From NCBI GenBank assembly GCA_021234155.1, contig JAJEKV010000027.1:1019109-1083108 (forward strand): a stretch of DNA of 64,000 nucleotides. Reading direction: 5' to 3'. Made by a program: the position numbers and the translations under genes. The notes under the pieces were generated by a model, which saw only the letters and a program-made list of their open reading frames with translations, made no database searches and was not told where the DNA came from. Position 1 is the first letter of the stretch. The number at the start of each line of letters is the position of its first letter. Of the stretch, positions 1 to 10,144 are shown piece after piece. This DNA is from Isoetes taiwanensis. Taxonomy: Eukaryota > Streptophyta > Lycopodiopsida > Isoetales > Isoetaceae.

Positions 1-160
1 GGCCGGTTTGTCGGCAGGTGATTGTCGCCCGGGTTTTCCCTCGAAAACCCTTCTTGAGGGGTTTTTAATCCGGGTAGTATCGCTGCTTGCTGCGCTTTTC
101 TATTAGGTCCCATAGACCGATTGGTCCCCGTGGATGATAAAAATACCTTCCTTCCTTCCT
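1..160 (+). mobile_element. 3' end of a LINE, truncated by window edge
   Basis: This stretch aligns by eye with the 3' terminus of the large LINE at 28188-28335. Shared blocks are the core GGGGTTTTTAATCC, the block GCGCTTTT..TATT.GGTCCCATAG, and a closing GATTGGTC..CCCGTGGA before the tail. The core folds locally: GGGTTTTC at 31-38 can pair with GAAAACCC at 43-50. The tail here is a short (CCTT)n run near 148-160 rather than the (ATTCT)n of the other copy. No coding part is visible because the element starts left of the window. Confidence 0.7.
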
Positions 161-266
161 ATAACCATTTGCACCAAAATTCTCCAAATTCTCCATGCTC
201 AATCTTAGCATCAACTTACTGTACAAAGGAACGTAGGATACCCCACTGGGAAATTGCATTAAAACA

Positions 267-1025
267 TTAATCAACTAGAACCTCTAATTCCATTTGCAGA
301 CCAGCTTTCCCAAGAACTTGGTTACATACATCAAGGATGCAAACACAAAGAATAAGATGATGTCAGCTAATACAGGCATTGATGATACAAACAGAGGCAT
401 TCCTCATATTCAGAAATAAGATTTGATATTTTTACCTTCAAAAAATCATCATATGTTAATGTCCAATCCTTGAAAAACTCTGCTTCTTCCAATGTCTGTC
501 TCACAACTTCCTGCCAGCAGATATGCATTTTACAAATAAATTGACTTCTATCTTCAGGGTGATGCTCTGGCTCCTAATCATTTGATACTTAAGACAAATA
601 TGAAGCATTGAAACAGGCATAACAAACATTTTTAAAAATGTGACTGAACTATATTGAGATAGTTAGCTTGGCAGGATACTTGGAACTTATAGTTTGTGCA
701 TATATGGAGGCCTCAACATGAAACACATTCACATATAAATTACCTCCCTTTGTTCTTCTATAAGAAAAGAGCCTGACAGGTCATGCAAAACTTCCACTAT
801 GACAGATGTTGTCACCTTTCCATTACCATCAAAATCGTATTAATCGGGAAATAGCGCAAACAATACATGACAAATTAGATTATCAAAAATTATTCCTAAA
901 TTTATTTGAGCGTACAAGTGTTGTGTGCACATAAACTCACACTCAACTTAGTGCTGAAAACTTACCCGTTGACTGAATGCTGACAGTAGGTAAATAAATT
1001 CTTTGAAATTTCGTCTTCCGGCATC
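267..1025 (-). pseudogene. Decayed EF-hand protein gene (At3g18430-like), C-terminal exons
   Basis: Four exon-like pieces run right to left. Piece 966-1025 encodes NFKEFIYLLSAFSQR and ends at a good GTAAGT donor. Piece 744-839 encodes DFDGNGKV, an EF-hand loop, then VEVLHDLSGSFLIEEQRE. Piece 436-510 encodes VVRQTLEEAEFF..LTYDDFLK between an AG acceptor and a GTAAAA donor. A last piece at 267-316 resembles the family C-terminus and ends in a stop. The order and phase of the middle pieces match the plant calcineurin-B/CIB-like protein At3g18430 as I remember it. Signs of decay: no AG acceptor and an in-frame stop just before the EF-hand piece, a missing exon upstream of it, and a last acceptor that gives a one-base frame error. 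A functional gene using unusual splice sites is less likely. Confidence 0.6.
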
Positions 1026-1436
1026 CTTGACATTCTCTCATTTATAGACAAATGCCATGTTTCAATACCATGCATTTGTATAAAGACAATGGCAACAACA
1101 CAATAAAATTCTTGATACATAAGATGCTTTTGAAGCAGCGCAAAAAACAGAAAACATGAAAGAAAGGGCAACATTTCAAATACTGGAAGCCTTAAAAAGG
1201 TCCCTTGCTGTATGAACCATCTATAAAAGCTTGGAAGAAGAAGAAGGCGTCTATTTTTCAGAAGCAAGACAAGGTAGTGCATATCCAGAGAACATTTAGG
1301 AGGGAAGGATTCTAGCTTCTACTTCTAGAAATAGGATGCTGATGGCCCTAGGAGAGAGATTCCAGACTAGATGAGGATAAGAATTGAAGTGCTACAAAGA
1401 ATCCCTCCAACATTACAAAATCCAGCAGGACTGATG

Positions 1437-1592
1437 ATGCTACCGTCCTGAACGTTTCCCCAATAACGAAATGCAGGCTCATTCTCTTGCAATGTTGCCA
1501 GATTGCTACAATCAAGAGGTTTACACAATCCAAACTCTGATAACTTCATGTTCTCATGTTCGTCAAGAAGTAAATTGTCAGGCTTTATGTCT
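1437..1592 (-). pseudogene. NDR/AGC-type protein kinase exon fragment
   Basis: The minus strand reads RDIKPDNLLLDEHENMKLS, then EFGLCKPLDCSNL and LQENEP. These are subdomains VIb and VII of plant NDR (LATS-like AGC) serine/threonine kinases, including the insert start LDCSNL..QENEP typical of that family. A TTTGCAG acceptor sits exactly at the start, splitting the Arg codon of HRD, so this was a true exon. The DFG aspartate that binds Mg is replaced by Glu (EFG), and no other kinase exon is seen nearby. It is therefore an isolated, probably dead, fragment. It lies about 410 bp upstream of the EF-hand relic on the same strand. The 3' limit is approximate, since no donor is recognised. Confidence 0.65.
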
Positions 1593-2568
1593 CTGCAAAT
1601 TGCAAACACATTCACAGCCACATCAACAACATATTCAATGTTAATAGGAACAAAAAGTCATGTAGTCTCCTACAATAAATATTAGCTCTTGGCTCCTTCA
1701 AGCATTTGATGTTCATATCTGAAGCCTGAGCTCAAATTTGAAAGAAACATTTCTTAGAAAGTGCTAAACGAAGAAGCGCCACACAGTTAGATTTGGTTGG
1801 GCTACTTTCCCGATTTGGGCCAAAATCATGCCAAGCCATTTTGAAGTACAAAGCGTGCATCTATCCTTGGCGTAACCATAGCCGTGCTAGGATCGGGTAA
1901 GATCCTGTAAGTAGCAAGCTTCTCCTTATCCGCTTCTATACCTTTTTTTTCTGCACCGGATGAACCAAAAGTTGGAGTTATCCTTAGCCTTCGTGCGCAA
2001 ATTTGTAAAGAAACAACATCCTCAGGAAGCCATAGCCATAGCCACGAAGGTACCGATCACCAAAATTCTCCATGAAGTTTGTCTTTAGCGGACTTCCTTT
2101 TACTTAAGAACCTAAAGAACTGCGGGTAAGAAAGAAAAAACATCATCCGAAGCCCTGAGCACGCCAAAGATCCTGCAAAATCTGCCAAATTTGTGCTTAA
2201 GGGATACCGCTATGCCGAATCTATCCAAAAAAAAAACAGCATTCATGAGTTATAGCCATGCTAGGATTTGCAAATCCGGCAGCTCGTTACTCTGCTGCAT
2301 AGAGATTGCTAAGAAGGTTTGAGTTAAAATGTGAAAAATGAGATGATCAAATTTGGGCCCCAAAGCTGCTATCGAGGCACAACACTCTTCCGCAAGATAT
2401 CCCGACGCACCCAGATATCCCGACGCACCCATAACTGCCTCTGACTTGGAATTTCCATGAATTTCTGAAGCCATAGATGAAATCAAACGACAAAAGTCTC
2501 ATCTGGCAGCAACGTGGACACTCTAGAATTGTTTCAAAGTGTCAACTTGCGTTTGTGCAAACGTGTGA
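1593..2568. other. No gene recognised
   Basis: The stretch is AT-rich with scattered short ORFs in both strands and no family match. A perfect tandem pair of the 18-mer AGATATCCCGACGCACCC lies at about 2394-2430. Confidence 0.5.
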
Positions 2569-2733
2569 AAAAAACAGTAATTCAATAGAAAATATATATT
2601 AATTTGCCAGTCGCATTGGTTAAAACATTCTTATTAGAATATTGAATTATTTTGATAGAGGTTCGAGTCTCCGTATCTCAAAATCTGAAACCTTAAGCGA
2701 ACTCTTATAGAGAGGAGTCTCGGTATTTCATAT
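2569..2733 (+). repeat. tRNA-like SINE copy 1
   Basis: This is one of four related copies (2.6, 11.9, 12.3 and 15.8 kb). It carries a good RNA polymerase III B-box, GGTTCGAGTCT, at 2660-2670 and a weaker A-box-like block (CCAGTCGCATTGG) about 45 bases earlier, as expected for a tRNA-derived head. The copy ends at TTCATATT, where a copia fragment begins abruptly. Confidence 0.55.
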
Positions 2734-3093
2734 TTCCTCTGTCATTGCTTCTTTCCATTTTTCACAGTCAAATAAGTTAACAGCTTCCTCAAAGGTCTCT
2801 GGTATTCCTGATTCCAACACCATGTGAATTTCATCTGTATTTTCTCTTAGTGCATTTTGCAATCTACTACTTCTTCCATTTTCTTTTCTGCCAAAATTAT
2901 GTATGTCAATGTTGATTTCTTGTTGTAATCTTTCTCCTTCACTTTTCCTCTTCCTGACCTGATCATTTGCTTCTCTGTTTTCAGTAGGTTCAGGCTCATA
3001 CCTTTCCCCTATCTCATTTTCATCATTATTGTCTTCTACACTATCAGCATCAGAGTGCAGATCGTCTGCATTGTTCTGAACCTTTTCTTCTTC
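2734..3093 (-). mobile_element. Second copy of a copia pol segment
   Basis: This nearly duplicates 4732-5095 inside the adjacent Copia element: the acidic linker between integrase and reverse transcriptase and the start of the RT (ETFEEAVNLFDCEKWKEAM). It stays open in one frame, whereas the main element has lost one T in a TTTT run near 4852 and is frameshifted there. It therefore comes from a different, less damaged copy of the same family. It joins a SINE on the left and a LINE scrap on the right. Confidence 0.75.
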
Positions 3094-3202
3094 TACTAGC
3101 AGAGTTGTGCCCATATACAAGGCAGGGGACCCTCAATGCCCAGCCAACTATCGTACTATTATGGTCAGCTCTCTCTTTGCAAAACTGTTGGCTGGCATCC
3201 TT
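3094..3202 (+). mobile_element. LINE reverse-transcriptase scrap
   Basis: The plus strand reads VVPIYKAGDPQCPANYRTIM, then VSSLFAKLLAGI. This is the same RT segment as in the large LINE at about 26440-26540 (VVPIYKAG, then HRTIMVGSVFAKLLAGI). The piece is about 109 bp, open throughout, and wedged between a copia pol fragment and a truncated copia LTR, with no tail or terminal structure of its own. Confidence 0.75.
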
Positions 3203-3689
3203 TTCAATCTCGAAACATCAAATACTTACTAGAGCTTATAACAAAATCACTAGTATCTCCATGATACAAATGGATCTACCTTTTTCATTATTTTATCTGT
3301 GCAGTCCGGCGGTCATGCCAGACCGCTTGCTGATTGCCGAAAGCATGTGATCTTCATGCCATCTTTGCATTGAACTGTAAATGGTTTGAACCAAAAAAGG
3401 CTCCAAGCATTTTGGTAGGGCTCTTAGAATATTCTCCCATAACAATTCAATGGTTAAACCATTTATTTTTATGTACTTAGATTAAATCATTGACCTAATA
3501 TAAGATCAACAATTAACTTGCATTGCACTTCAACCTTGTTCTTGCACTTAAATATGTAAGGTCAATAATTATCTTCCATTTCCAACTATTCAAGTCTCAA
3601 GTCTTGTTCCAGTATTTTCAACTGTCCCAACTTATGTTTTCTTCAATCAATATGTTCTCCATATGTTAATTGTGACATGAACCTCAACA
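3203..3689 (-). repeat. Truncated 3' LTR of the Copia element
   Basis: It matches 7668-8149 with scattered substitutions and small indels. It starts (minus strand) with TGTTGAGGTTCATGTCAC directly after the polypurine tract. The distal part, equivalent to 7413-7667, is missing and replaced by a LINE scrap. Confidence 0.9.
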
Positions 3690-3700
3690 TTTCCCTTTCA
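3690..3700 (-). other. Polypurine tract of the Copia element
   Basis: The minus strand reads GAAAGGGAAA immediately before the LTR start TGTTGAGG, the expected position for the plus-strand DNA primer. Confidence 0.8.
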
Positions 3701-6590
3701 TGTCACAATCTAGTATCTCTGCAATTCATATCTGCTGACAGTTTCTGAAACCTCTTCCAACCTAATGCTTTTGTCATAATATCTGCAAGTTGGTTTTCAG
3801 AATTCACATACTTTTACCCTGGATTATTATTGTATCTATTTAAAACATTTACTATGAAAGCTATGTCAGGTCTTGTATTGTTGGCAATGAACAACACACT
3901 TCCAACCAACTGTCTATATGGCACCTTGCTCATTTTCTCCTTTTCTTCTTCACTTTTGGGGCATAATTCCTTAGACAATTTGCTCCCAGTAATGATTGGA
4001 GTTTTTACTGAATTGCATTCTTGCATATTGAATTTCTCTAAAACTGAATCGATGTACTTACCTTGATTTAGAGAGATCTTCATGTTTGCCCTGTCCCTTT
4101 TAACTTGAATGCCTAAGAAATGTGATAACTCTCCCAGATCTGTCATCTTGTATCTGTTTTTTAGCCTTCCTTGCACTTATTCAAAAAAACCATGTTGTTA
4201 GATGCCAATATGCAGTCATCCACATAAACTGCTATTATGCAAAAATCTCTTCCTTTCTTTAGCAAGTAGACATTGTCATCATTAGACAGCTTTGTGAAAC
4301 TTTGTTCTTTCAAGAAATTATCAATGGAAAAATATCATTGCCTTGGAGATTGCTTTAAGCCATAGACTGCCTTCTTTAGTCTCCATACCTTTTCTTTTCC
4401 AACTTCAAAACCTTGAGCCTATTCCATCTAAACCTCTTCCTCCAAATCTGCATTCAGAAAAGTTGTACAAACATCCATATGATGTAAATCAAGATCTAAA
4501 GCATTAGAAATAGCAATTATCATCCTCATGCTTCATCAAAACAGCTGAATAAGTTTCATCAAAATCCACCCCCTTTCTTTGTGGGTACCCTTGAGCAACT
4601 AGTCTTGCTTTATGCTTTGGACTACCATCTGCATTTACTTTTAATTTAAATACCCATTTATTTCCTATGGCATTTTTCCCCTTTGGCAAGTCTACTAGTT
4701 CATATGTAGATGTTCTCTCGAATGATCTCATTTCCTCTGTCATTGCTTCTTTCCATTTTTCACAGTCAAATGAGTTAATAGCTTCCTTAATGGTCTCTGG
4801 TATTCCTGATTCCAACACCATGTGAATTTCATCTGTATTTTCTCTTAGTGCATTTGCAATCTACTACTTCTTCCATTTTCTTTTCTGCCAAAATTCTATA
4901 TGTCAATGTTGATTTCTTGTTGTAATCTCTCTCCTTCACTTTTTCTCTTCCTCACCTGGTCATTTGCTTCTCTATTTCAGTAGGTTCAGGCTCATACCTT
5001 TCCCCTGTCTCATTTTCATCATTATTGTCTTCTACACTATCAGCATCAGAGTCCAGATCATCTGCATTGTTCTGAACCTTTTCTTCTTCTATTCTTGTGT
5101 TTGTATTTGTCTTGTTGTCAATAGTAGACTTTTCCTCCCCTTTTGAGTCCTCATTTTTCATTGATAGTCTATATAGGACATTTTCTTCAAAAGTTACATC
5201 TCTGCTTACTAATATCCTCCTTTTAAGAGGATCATACATCCTATATTCCTTTGAATGCATATCATAACCCACTAAATAGGTTATTATTGATCTATCATCC
5301 AATTTGTGTCTTAATTCCTGAGGAACATGTGTGTATCCAAGGCAGCCAAATACTTTGAAGACTTTATAACTTGAAGTTTTTCCTGACCAAATGTATTCTG
5401 GAATGTTTCCTTCCAGAATTTTTGATGGCAAGACATTTTATATATATGCAGCAGTCTTAACCACCTCTTCCCAAAGAAAATTAGGCAGACCTGCATGTTT
5501 TAGCATAGATCTTGTTGCATTCAAAATTGTCTTGTTTTTCCTCTCAGCTATCCCATTTTGTTGGGGTGTATGGCTGCATGTATATTGCCTTTTGATGCCT
5601 TTGTCAATGCAATATTTAATGAATTTTCCTGACATGTATTCACCCCCTCGATCAGATCTAATACACTTTATCTTTTTTCCTGTTTCACATTCTACTTCTG
5701 CTGCAAAAGTCTTAAATGCTTCACATGCCATATCCTTTTTTCTCAGACAGTATAATCTTGTTTTTCTGCTGTGATCATCTACAAAGGTTATAAAATACCT
5801 TTTTCCTGTTATTCCTCTCACATTTAAGGGACCACAAAGGTCTGTATGAATTAATTCTAGAATTTCATTTGCTCTTCATAAAAATGGTAGCCTAGAGTGT
5901 TTCTCCAGCATACACCCCCCTGCATGTGTAATTTTTAGTTTTCTTATCAGCTGAATCTATTAGCCCCTGTTTTATCATGAATTCAACATTACATTGGTAT
6001 GTCCGAGTCTTTCATGCCACATTGCTATATTTGGAACTAATGTCAAGTTAACACTTTCAATGGACCGAGAATTTATTCCAAAAAGATTGCCAATTCCAAG
6101 GAACTTCAATTCATTCCCATCAAAAATCTTACAATGAGTTCTTTCAAACACAACTTTTAATCCCATGTCAACTAGCTGGGATATAGAAATCAAAATTTCT
6201 AACCAAACTGGGAACACATAATTCATTCTGCTCTTCTATTCAAGTCAAATAGCTCCAGAATCCCAACTTGCAAGTCACCATTTTCAACTTGAATATGTCC
6301 ACCTTGACTTCCATTCTTTCCTTCAGGATTTTTGAGTTGCATGCAATGGATTTTTCTGCTCTACTATCTAAAATCAGAAAATCATTATCAACAAATTTAT
6401 CATGGGTAGCAATAAAAGCTCTATGCTTTCTTACCTCATCCTCTTCAGCTTCAGTCACTTCTTCAAGTAGAACTTCTTTTGCTACATTTGCCTCAGCACT
6501 TGAATTGTTTCTAAATCTTCCCCTTCCTCTTCCCCTAGTTGCTGACTATCCCCTTGCTCCCTTCTCCCTTCCTTTTGTGAATACTTTAGG
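3701..6590 (-). pseudogene. Copia pol (protease, integrase, RT, RNase H remnant)
   Basis: Blocks from 5' to 3' on the minus strand: protease-like LDSRAEKS near 6350-6380, where the family motif is DSGA; GAG-pre-integrase WHERLGH near 6000-6020; integrase core at 5438-5821 with FVDDHSRK, RSDRGGEY and HTPQQNGIAERKNK; then the linker and RT with WKEAMTEEM, NKWVFKLK, KARLVAQGYPQRKGVDF and YVDD at 4215-4226. A late RT block reads LGELSHFLGIQVKR at about 4100-4150, followed by SKVPYRQLVGS. After NRYNNNPG (3814) the frame jumps to ADIMTKALGWKRF at about 3740-3790, so most of RNase H is deleted. Several frameshifts split the ORF. Confidence 0.9.
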
Positions 6591-7385
6591 AGATGAACAG
6601 TTTGATGCAAAGTGTCCCCTTCCTCCACAGTTATAACAATTTATTTCTTTTGTCATTGATGGACAGTCTATTTTCAATTGCCCATACTGCTTTTAGTTAT
6701 AACGTGGACCAAGTTTTCCTCTTTTCTATCTTCATCATCCTCCATTACCTTATTCTGTTCTATCTCTGTCTTAAGCATTCTTTCATCCTCCATCCTTGTA
6801 TTTGCCAGAGTTCTTATGAAAATGGATATATTCCCAAGACTGGTTACAGCTCTTGAAATTGCCAAAACATGTTGTTGTTGAGTATAAAGAACTCCTGCAC
6901 CCTCCAAATCAGCAATAATATTGTCAAATGTTTGAAAGAAATCATTGACATTATCCTTATCATGAAATCTTAACCTTCTTAATTCATTTTCCAGCATATC
7001 TATTTGTGAGGACGTTTTTTCTCATAATTTAGAAGCATGTAACTCCACATCTCACTAGATGCATCCCTCTTATTTTCAGCACAATGCTTGAGTTCACCTT
7101 ACTCATGATTATGCCCTGAGCTTCTCTTATTTTTGCAATCTCAACAATCCCTCCTTCTGCTGCAGAGATTGCTCCAACATCTGCTCCATTTACTGAGCTT
7201 GAACTCCCCTCAGCAGCAGCTCTTGAAGTTCTGCTTCTCACTCCTTTGTCTCCTGACTCAACAATATCCCACAAGCCCTCTACTTGTAACACATGTTTAA
7301 TCTTCTCCTTCCATACTTGAAACCATGAGCCTCCCTTAAACACATTAATTGCATTTAATAGCCCTGCACCAAATCTGCTTGCCAT
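6591..7385 (-). pseudogene. Copia gag with zinc knuckle
   Basis: It starts MASRFGAGLLNAINVFKGGS, followed by W..WKEKIKHVLQVEGLWDIV, a typical plant copia gag opening. A frameshift lies near 7030. It continues with LRRLRFHDKDNVNDFFQTFD at about 6930-6980 and ends with the CCHC knuckle CYNCGGRGHFASNC at 6598-6639. The ATG lies 15 bp beyond the primer binding site on the element's coding strand. Confidence 0.88.
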
Positions 7386-7399
7386 TTTATCTCAACCCT

Positions 7400-7411
7400 G
7401 CTCTGATACCA
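7400..7411 (-). other. Primer binding site (initiator tRNA-Met type)
   Basis: The minus strand reads TGGTATCAGAGC one base after the LTR terminus (ends ..TTTTCTGACA). This is complementary to the 3' end of plant initiator Met tRNA and confirms strand and LTR boundary. Confidence 0.93.
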
Positions 7412-7412
7412 A

Positions 7413-8149
7413 TGTCAGAAAATAACAAGGAAGAATTTAATTGATATTGTTCAAGTGCAACTTGATAACCTTGTCAAGGTAACTATATCAAAGACAATGT
7501 GATCAAATAGCTCAAACACTTAAATTCAATGACTTCCTTAAGACTTTATCAATGTAATAATGCAAACTTCTCATTTAAGCAAATAATAAGATTTACTAAC
7601 CATTGAAATTACAACGGTCTAGCACTGTTCATATGGCACTGCACTTAACACTGTAGCATAGCAAAACTTCAATCTCGAAACATCAAATACTTACCAGAGC
7701 TTATAACGAAATCACTAGTATCTCCACGATACAAATGGATCTACCTTTTTCATTATTTTATCTGTGCAGTCCGGCGGTCATGCCAGACCGCTTGCTGGTT
7801 GCCGAAAGCATGTGATCATCTTTGCATTGGACCGAAATTGGTTTGAACCAAAAAAAGCTCCAAGCATTTCGATAGGGCCCTTAGAATATTCTCCTAGAAT
7901 AATTCAATGGTTAAACCATTGATTATTTTCATGTACTTAGATTAAATCATTGACCTAATATAAGATCAACAATTAAGTTGCATTGCACTTCAACCTTGTT
8001 CTTGCACTTAAATATGTAAGGTCAATAAATATCTTCCATTTCCAACTATTCAAGTCTCAAGTCTTGTTCCAGTATTCTCAACTGTCCCAACTTATGTTTT
8101 CTTCAATCAGTATCTTCTCCATATGTTAATTGTGACATGAACCTCAACA
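7413..8149 (-). repeat. 5' LTR of the Copia element (737 bp)
   Basis: It begins TGTTGAGG and ends TCTGACA on the minus strand, with canonical TG..CA termini. The distal two thirds match the truncated left LTR at 3203-3689. The differences between the two indicate that the insertion is not recent, although divergence was not computed. Confidence 0.9.
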
Positions 8150-8258
8150 GGATAGACAGTGGGCCCGTAGAGCCGATGTTGCTGGATGAGGGATTTCCCG
8201 TGAGGTATATGGTGGGGCGTCGTATACTTTGTGGGGAGAGTCACAATGGTATCAGAGC
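8150..8258 (+). mobile_element. LTR end plus primer binding site of a second LTR element
   Basis: Immediately beside the Copia LTR, the plus strand carries TGTGGGGAGAGTCACA followed by A and TGGTATCAGAGC (8247-8258). This is the standard 3' end of a 5' LTR followed by an initiator-Met binding site, in the opposite orientation to the Copia element. The rest of this LTR is not seen to the left, and no gag was recognised to the right. Confidence 0.7.
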
Positions 8259-9585
8259 AATGACCTTAGTTGACCAAGGTCCAGCACTGGCCATGATCCT
8301 AGTTTGTTGGGTTAAATGGCATGTAAGGACACAGGTACCCTTTTGGAATTGCCTCCAATGATGAATACGTTGTTGTCGAGCTTGTAGTTTGTTGTGGCTC
8401 ATCTAAATCCAGTCAGATGTGACTGCCTGAGTTGCCTAGATATATGTGCTCGAGCTGTTTAAGGACCACGCAGATGAAGTATATGCGTTTTGTACTCAAG
8501 AAATAATAGGGCGTAAATTGAAGATAAAATATGAAGCTTCTGCAATATGAGGCATGATCTTCCAGCATTTTCATGTGGCATTGCTGCTCAATAGGTTGAA
8601 CGTATGATGTTTTGATTGCTTCTGGATAGTGTACAGAAGTTTTGTGCTGCAATTATTCTTCAACTTGCAAAAAATCAAGTGAAGTTAAATTGAGGACAGT
8701 AAAATAGAGTCAGTAAAGGAAGAAAGATGAAGAGAGAGCTGGCTAAGAAATTTGTTAAGTTTATGAGAAACATGGTGTAGATTGATGCGCTGGATAGAGA
8801 AATAGACCTGCCTGAAAAGATGGTATTAGCTTGTACACGATTTTGTAGCTGGTCATATTAGTCCATATTAACTCTGATCTTTTGAGAAATGATTCTTGTC
8901 CTCGCTGTACACGCCAGTGTGGTCAAGGTACGGCCATGCAAAGAAGAGACCTTTGATACTCTTATTTGACGAATGTCTCAACACGTTTCTACTGCATATA
9001 CCACCGCTGGGTTTTAGAAGTGTAAATAATGAAGTGAATGAAGCCACGTAATCCAGTAATATGAAGAGTTAGAGAATTATATGAATGTAGTAGAAATAAG
9101 GGATAAATTGAAAGAATTTGCACTTACTTTAGCTAATTTGAAAAGTTCTTCCTGGAGGATAACTCTAAGAAAGGATTGTTGTAACAGTCGGAGCATTCGT
9201 TGAAGAGAAATAGTTGTGTGGGGCTAGCAGACAAACCTCTATGGTAAGAAGTGGAGATCAGAGAGCTGCAGACGTGTCAATATGTAACCTTTTTAACAAC
9301 TGTAAGAATGAAAGAATATACACGTTATGTGCCTACCATCAAATATATAAGCTGATATGTTGCAGGTCTATCATAGCTTGATGTTGGTGGAGTTCCTTTT
9401 ACACATGTAGCTGCCTCAAATAAAGGAATTGGAAATTTGAATTGAGTTTGAGATTGATTCCTATGGAGGAGGAGCTTGTTAGCAGGAAAGAAGTGGCATT
9501 AACTATTGTAATAGCTGGCCGATACTATATTCAATCATTTGATCAAAAGGCTTGGCTATGTACTGCACCAAATCACCTAATATGA
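8259..9585. other. No gene recognised
   Basis: The sequence has moderate AT content and no supported exon. The first 150 bp could be the leader of the second LTR element, but no gag motif follows. Confidence 0.45.
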
Positions 9586-9756
9586 GACCTACAGAAAGAT
9601 GGTGAAGCTAAATTCAATTGCATGAAATGTAACGTCAAGATTAAATTTATTCATGACTATTGGCTGAATCATCCTGCCTGCTATAACCCCATGGACTGTT
9701 ATAGAGAGCGCTCAATTCAAAAGAAACATATCCGATGTAGACTTGCAAAACAGTGA
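9586..9756 (+). CDS. Short open segment with a Cys/His finger-like motif
   Basis: An open segment of 57 codons, including the stop, follows a possible acceptor (ACCTACAG). It contains FNCMKCNVKIKF, then HDYWLNHPAC, spaced C-x2-C-x13-H-x3-C, and ends ..RCRLAKQ-stop. The spacing resembles a zinc-binding finger, but I cannot assign a family. There is no initiating ATG at its start, so if real it is a last exon. The upstream 120 bp is also open for a stretch in another exon-like block (MEEELVSRKEVALTIVIAGR). It could equally be a relic or chance. Confidence 0.25.
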   Translation, partial: DLQKDGEAKFNCMKCNVKIKFIHDYWLNHPACYNPMDCYRERSIQKKHIRCRLAKQ

Positions 9757-10144
9757 TTTAGACGGCCTTTGGGCATCATGGCCATTCAAAACTCCAAAAG
9801 CTTTCTTACCAGGATAAAAAAGCAAGATTAAATAGGGCCCTATCATATAAAAGAAAAGTGCTCAAGAATCAAATTCAAATGCTGTCATACTTTAGTTTCT
9901 TACCATCCAAAATTTTGGTCACTTGCATGAAATGGCATTGAAGATCTATTTACTTGGATTGTGAAGATACCTCTCAGGCTTGATCTCTCTTGCATATGCA
10001 AACAGATCCTGCACAACATAGTATCAGCTCTGTGAATTAGTGCCATGTCAATTAGGTCCATAGGATGCTAACTAATCTATGTTTCTAGCATTTACCTACT
10101 TTCAGAAGATACATAATAGATACCTGTTCCAAAACCCCAAGCAC

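Larger units (their letters stand above)
3203..8149 (-). mobile_element. Ty1/Copia LTR retrotransposon, decayed
   Basis: Read on the minus strand, the order is 5' LTR (7413-8149), initiator-Met primer binding site (7400-7411), gag with zinc knuckle, protease, integrase, reverse transcriptase, RNase H remnant, polypurine tract, and 3' LTR (3203-3689). Integrase before RT defines Copia. Damage includes frameshifts in gag and pol, a changed protease motif, loss of most of RNase H, and loss of about 255 bp of the 3' LTR. Nested or recombined neighbours occupy both flanks, so no target duplication can be read. Autonomous activity is excluded. Confidence 0.92.

Noticed and set aside
820-845. Minor-class AT-AC intron end before the EF-hand exon
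   Set aside because: TTAATAC precedes the exon, but no matching ATATCC donor was found and other exons of the relic are also damaged.
8247-8258. Part of a tRNA gene (TGGTATCAGAGC)
   Set aside because: It is a retroelement primer binding site next to an LTR end, with no tRNA body around it.
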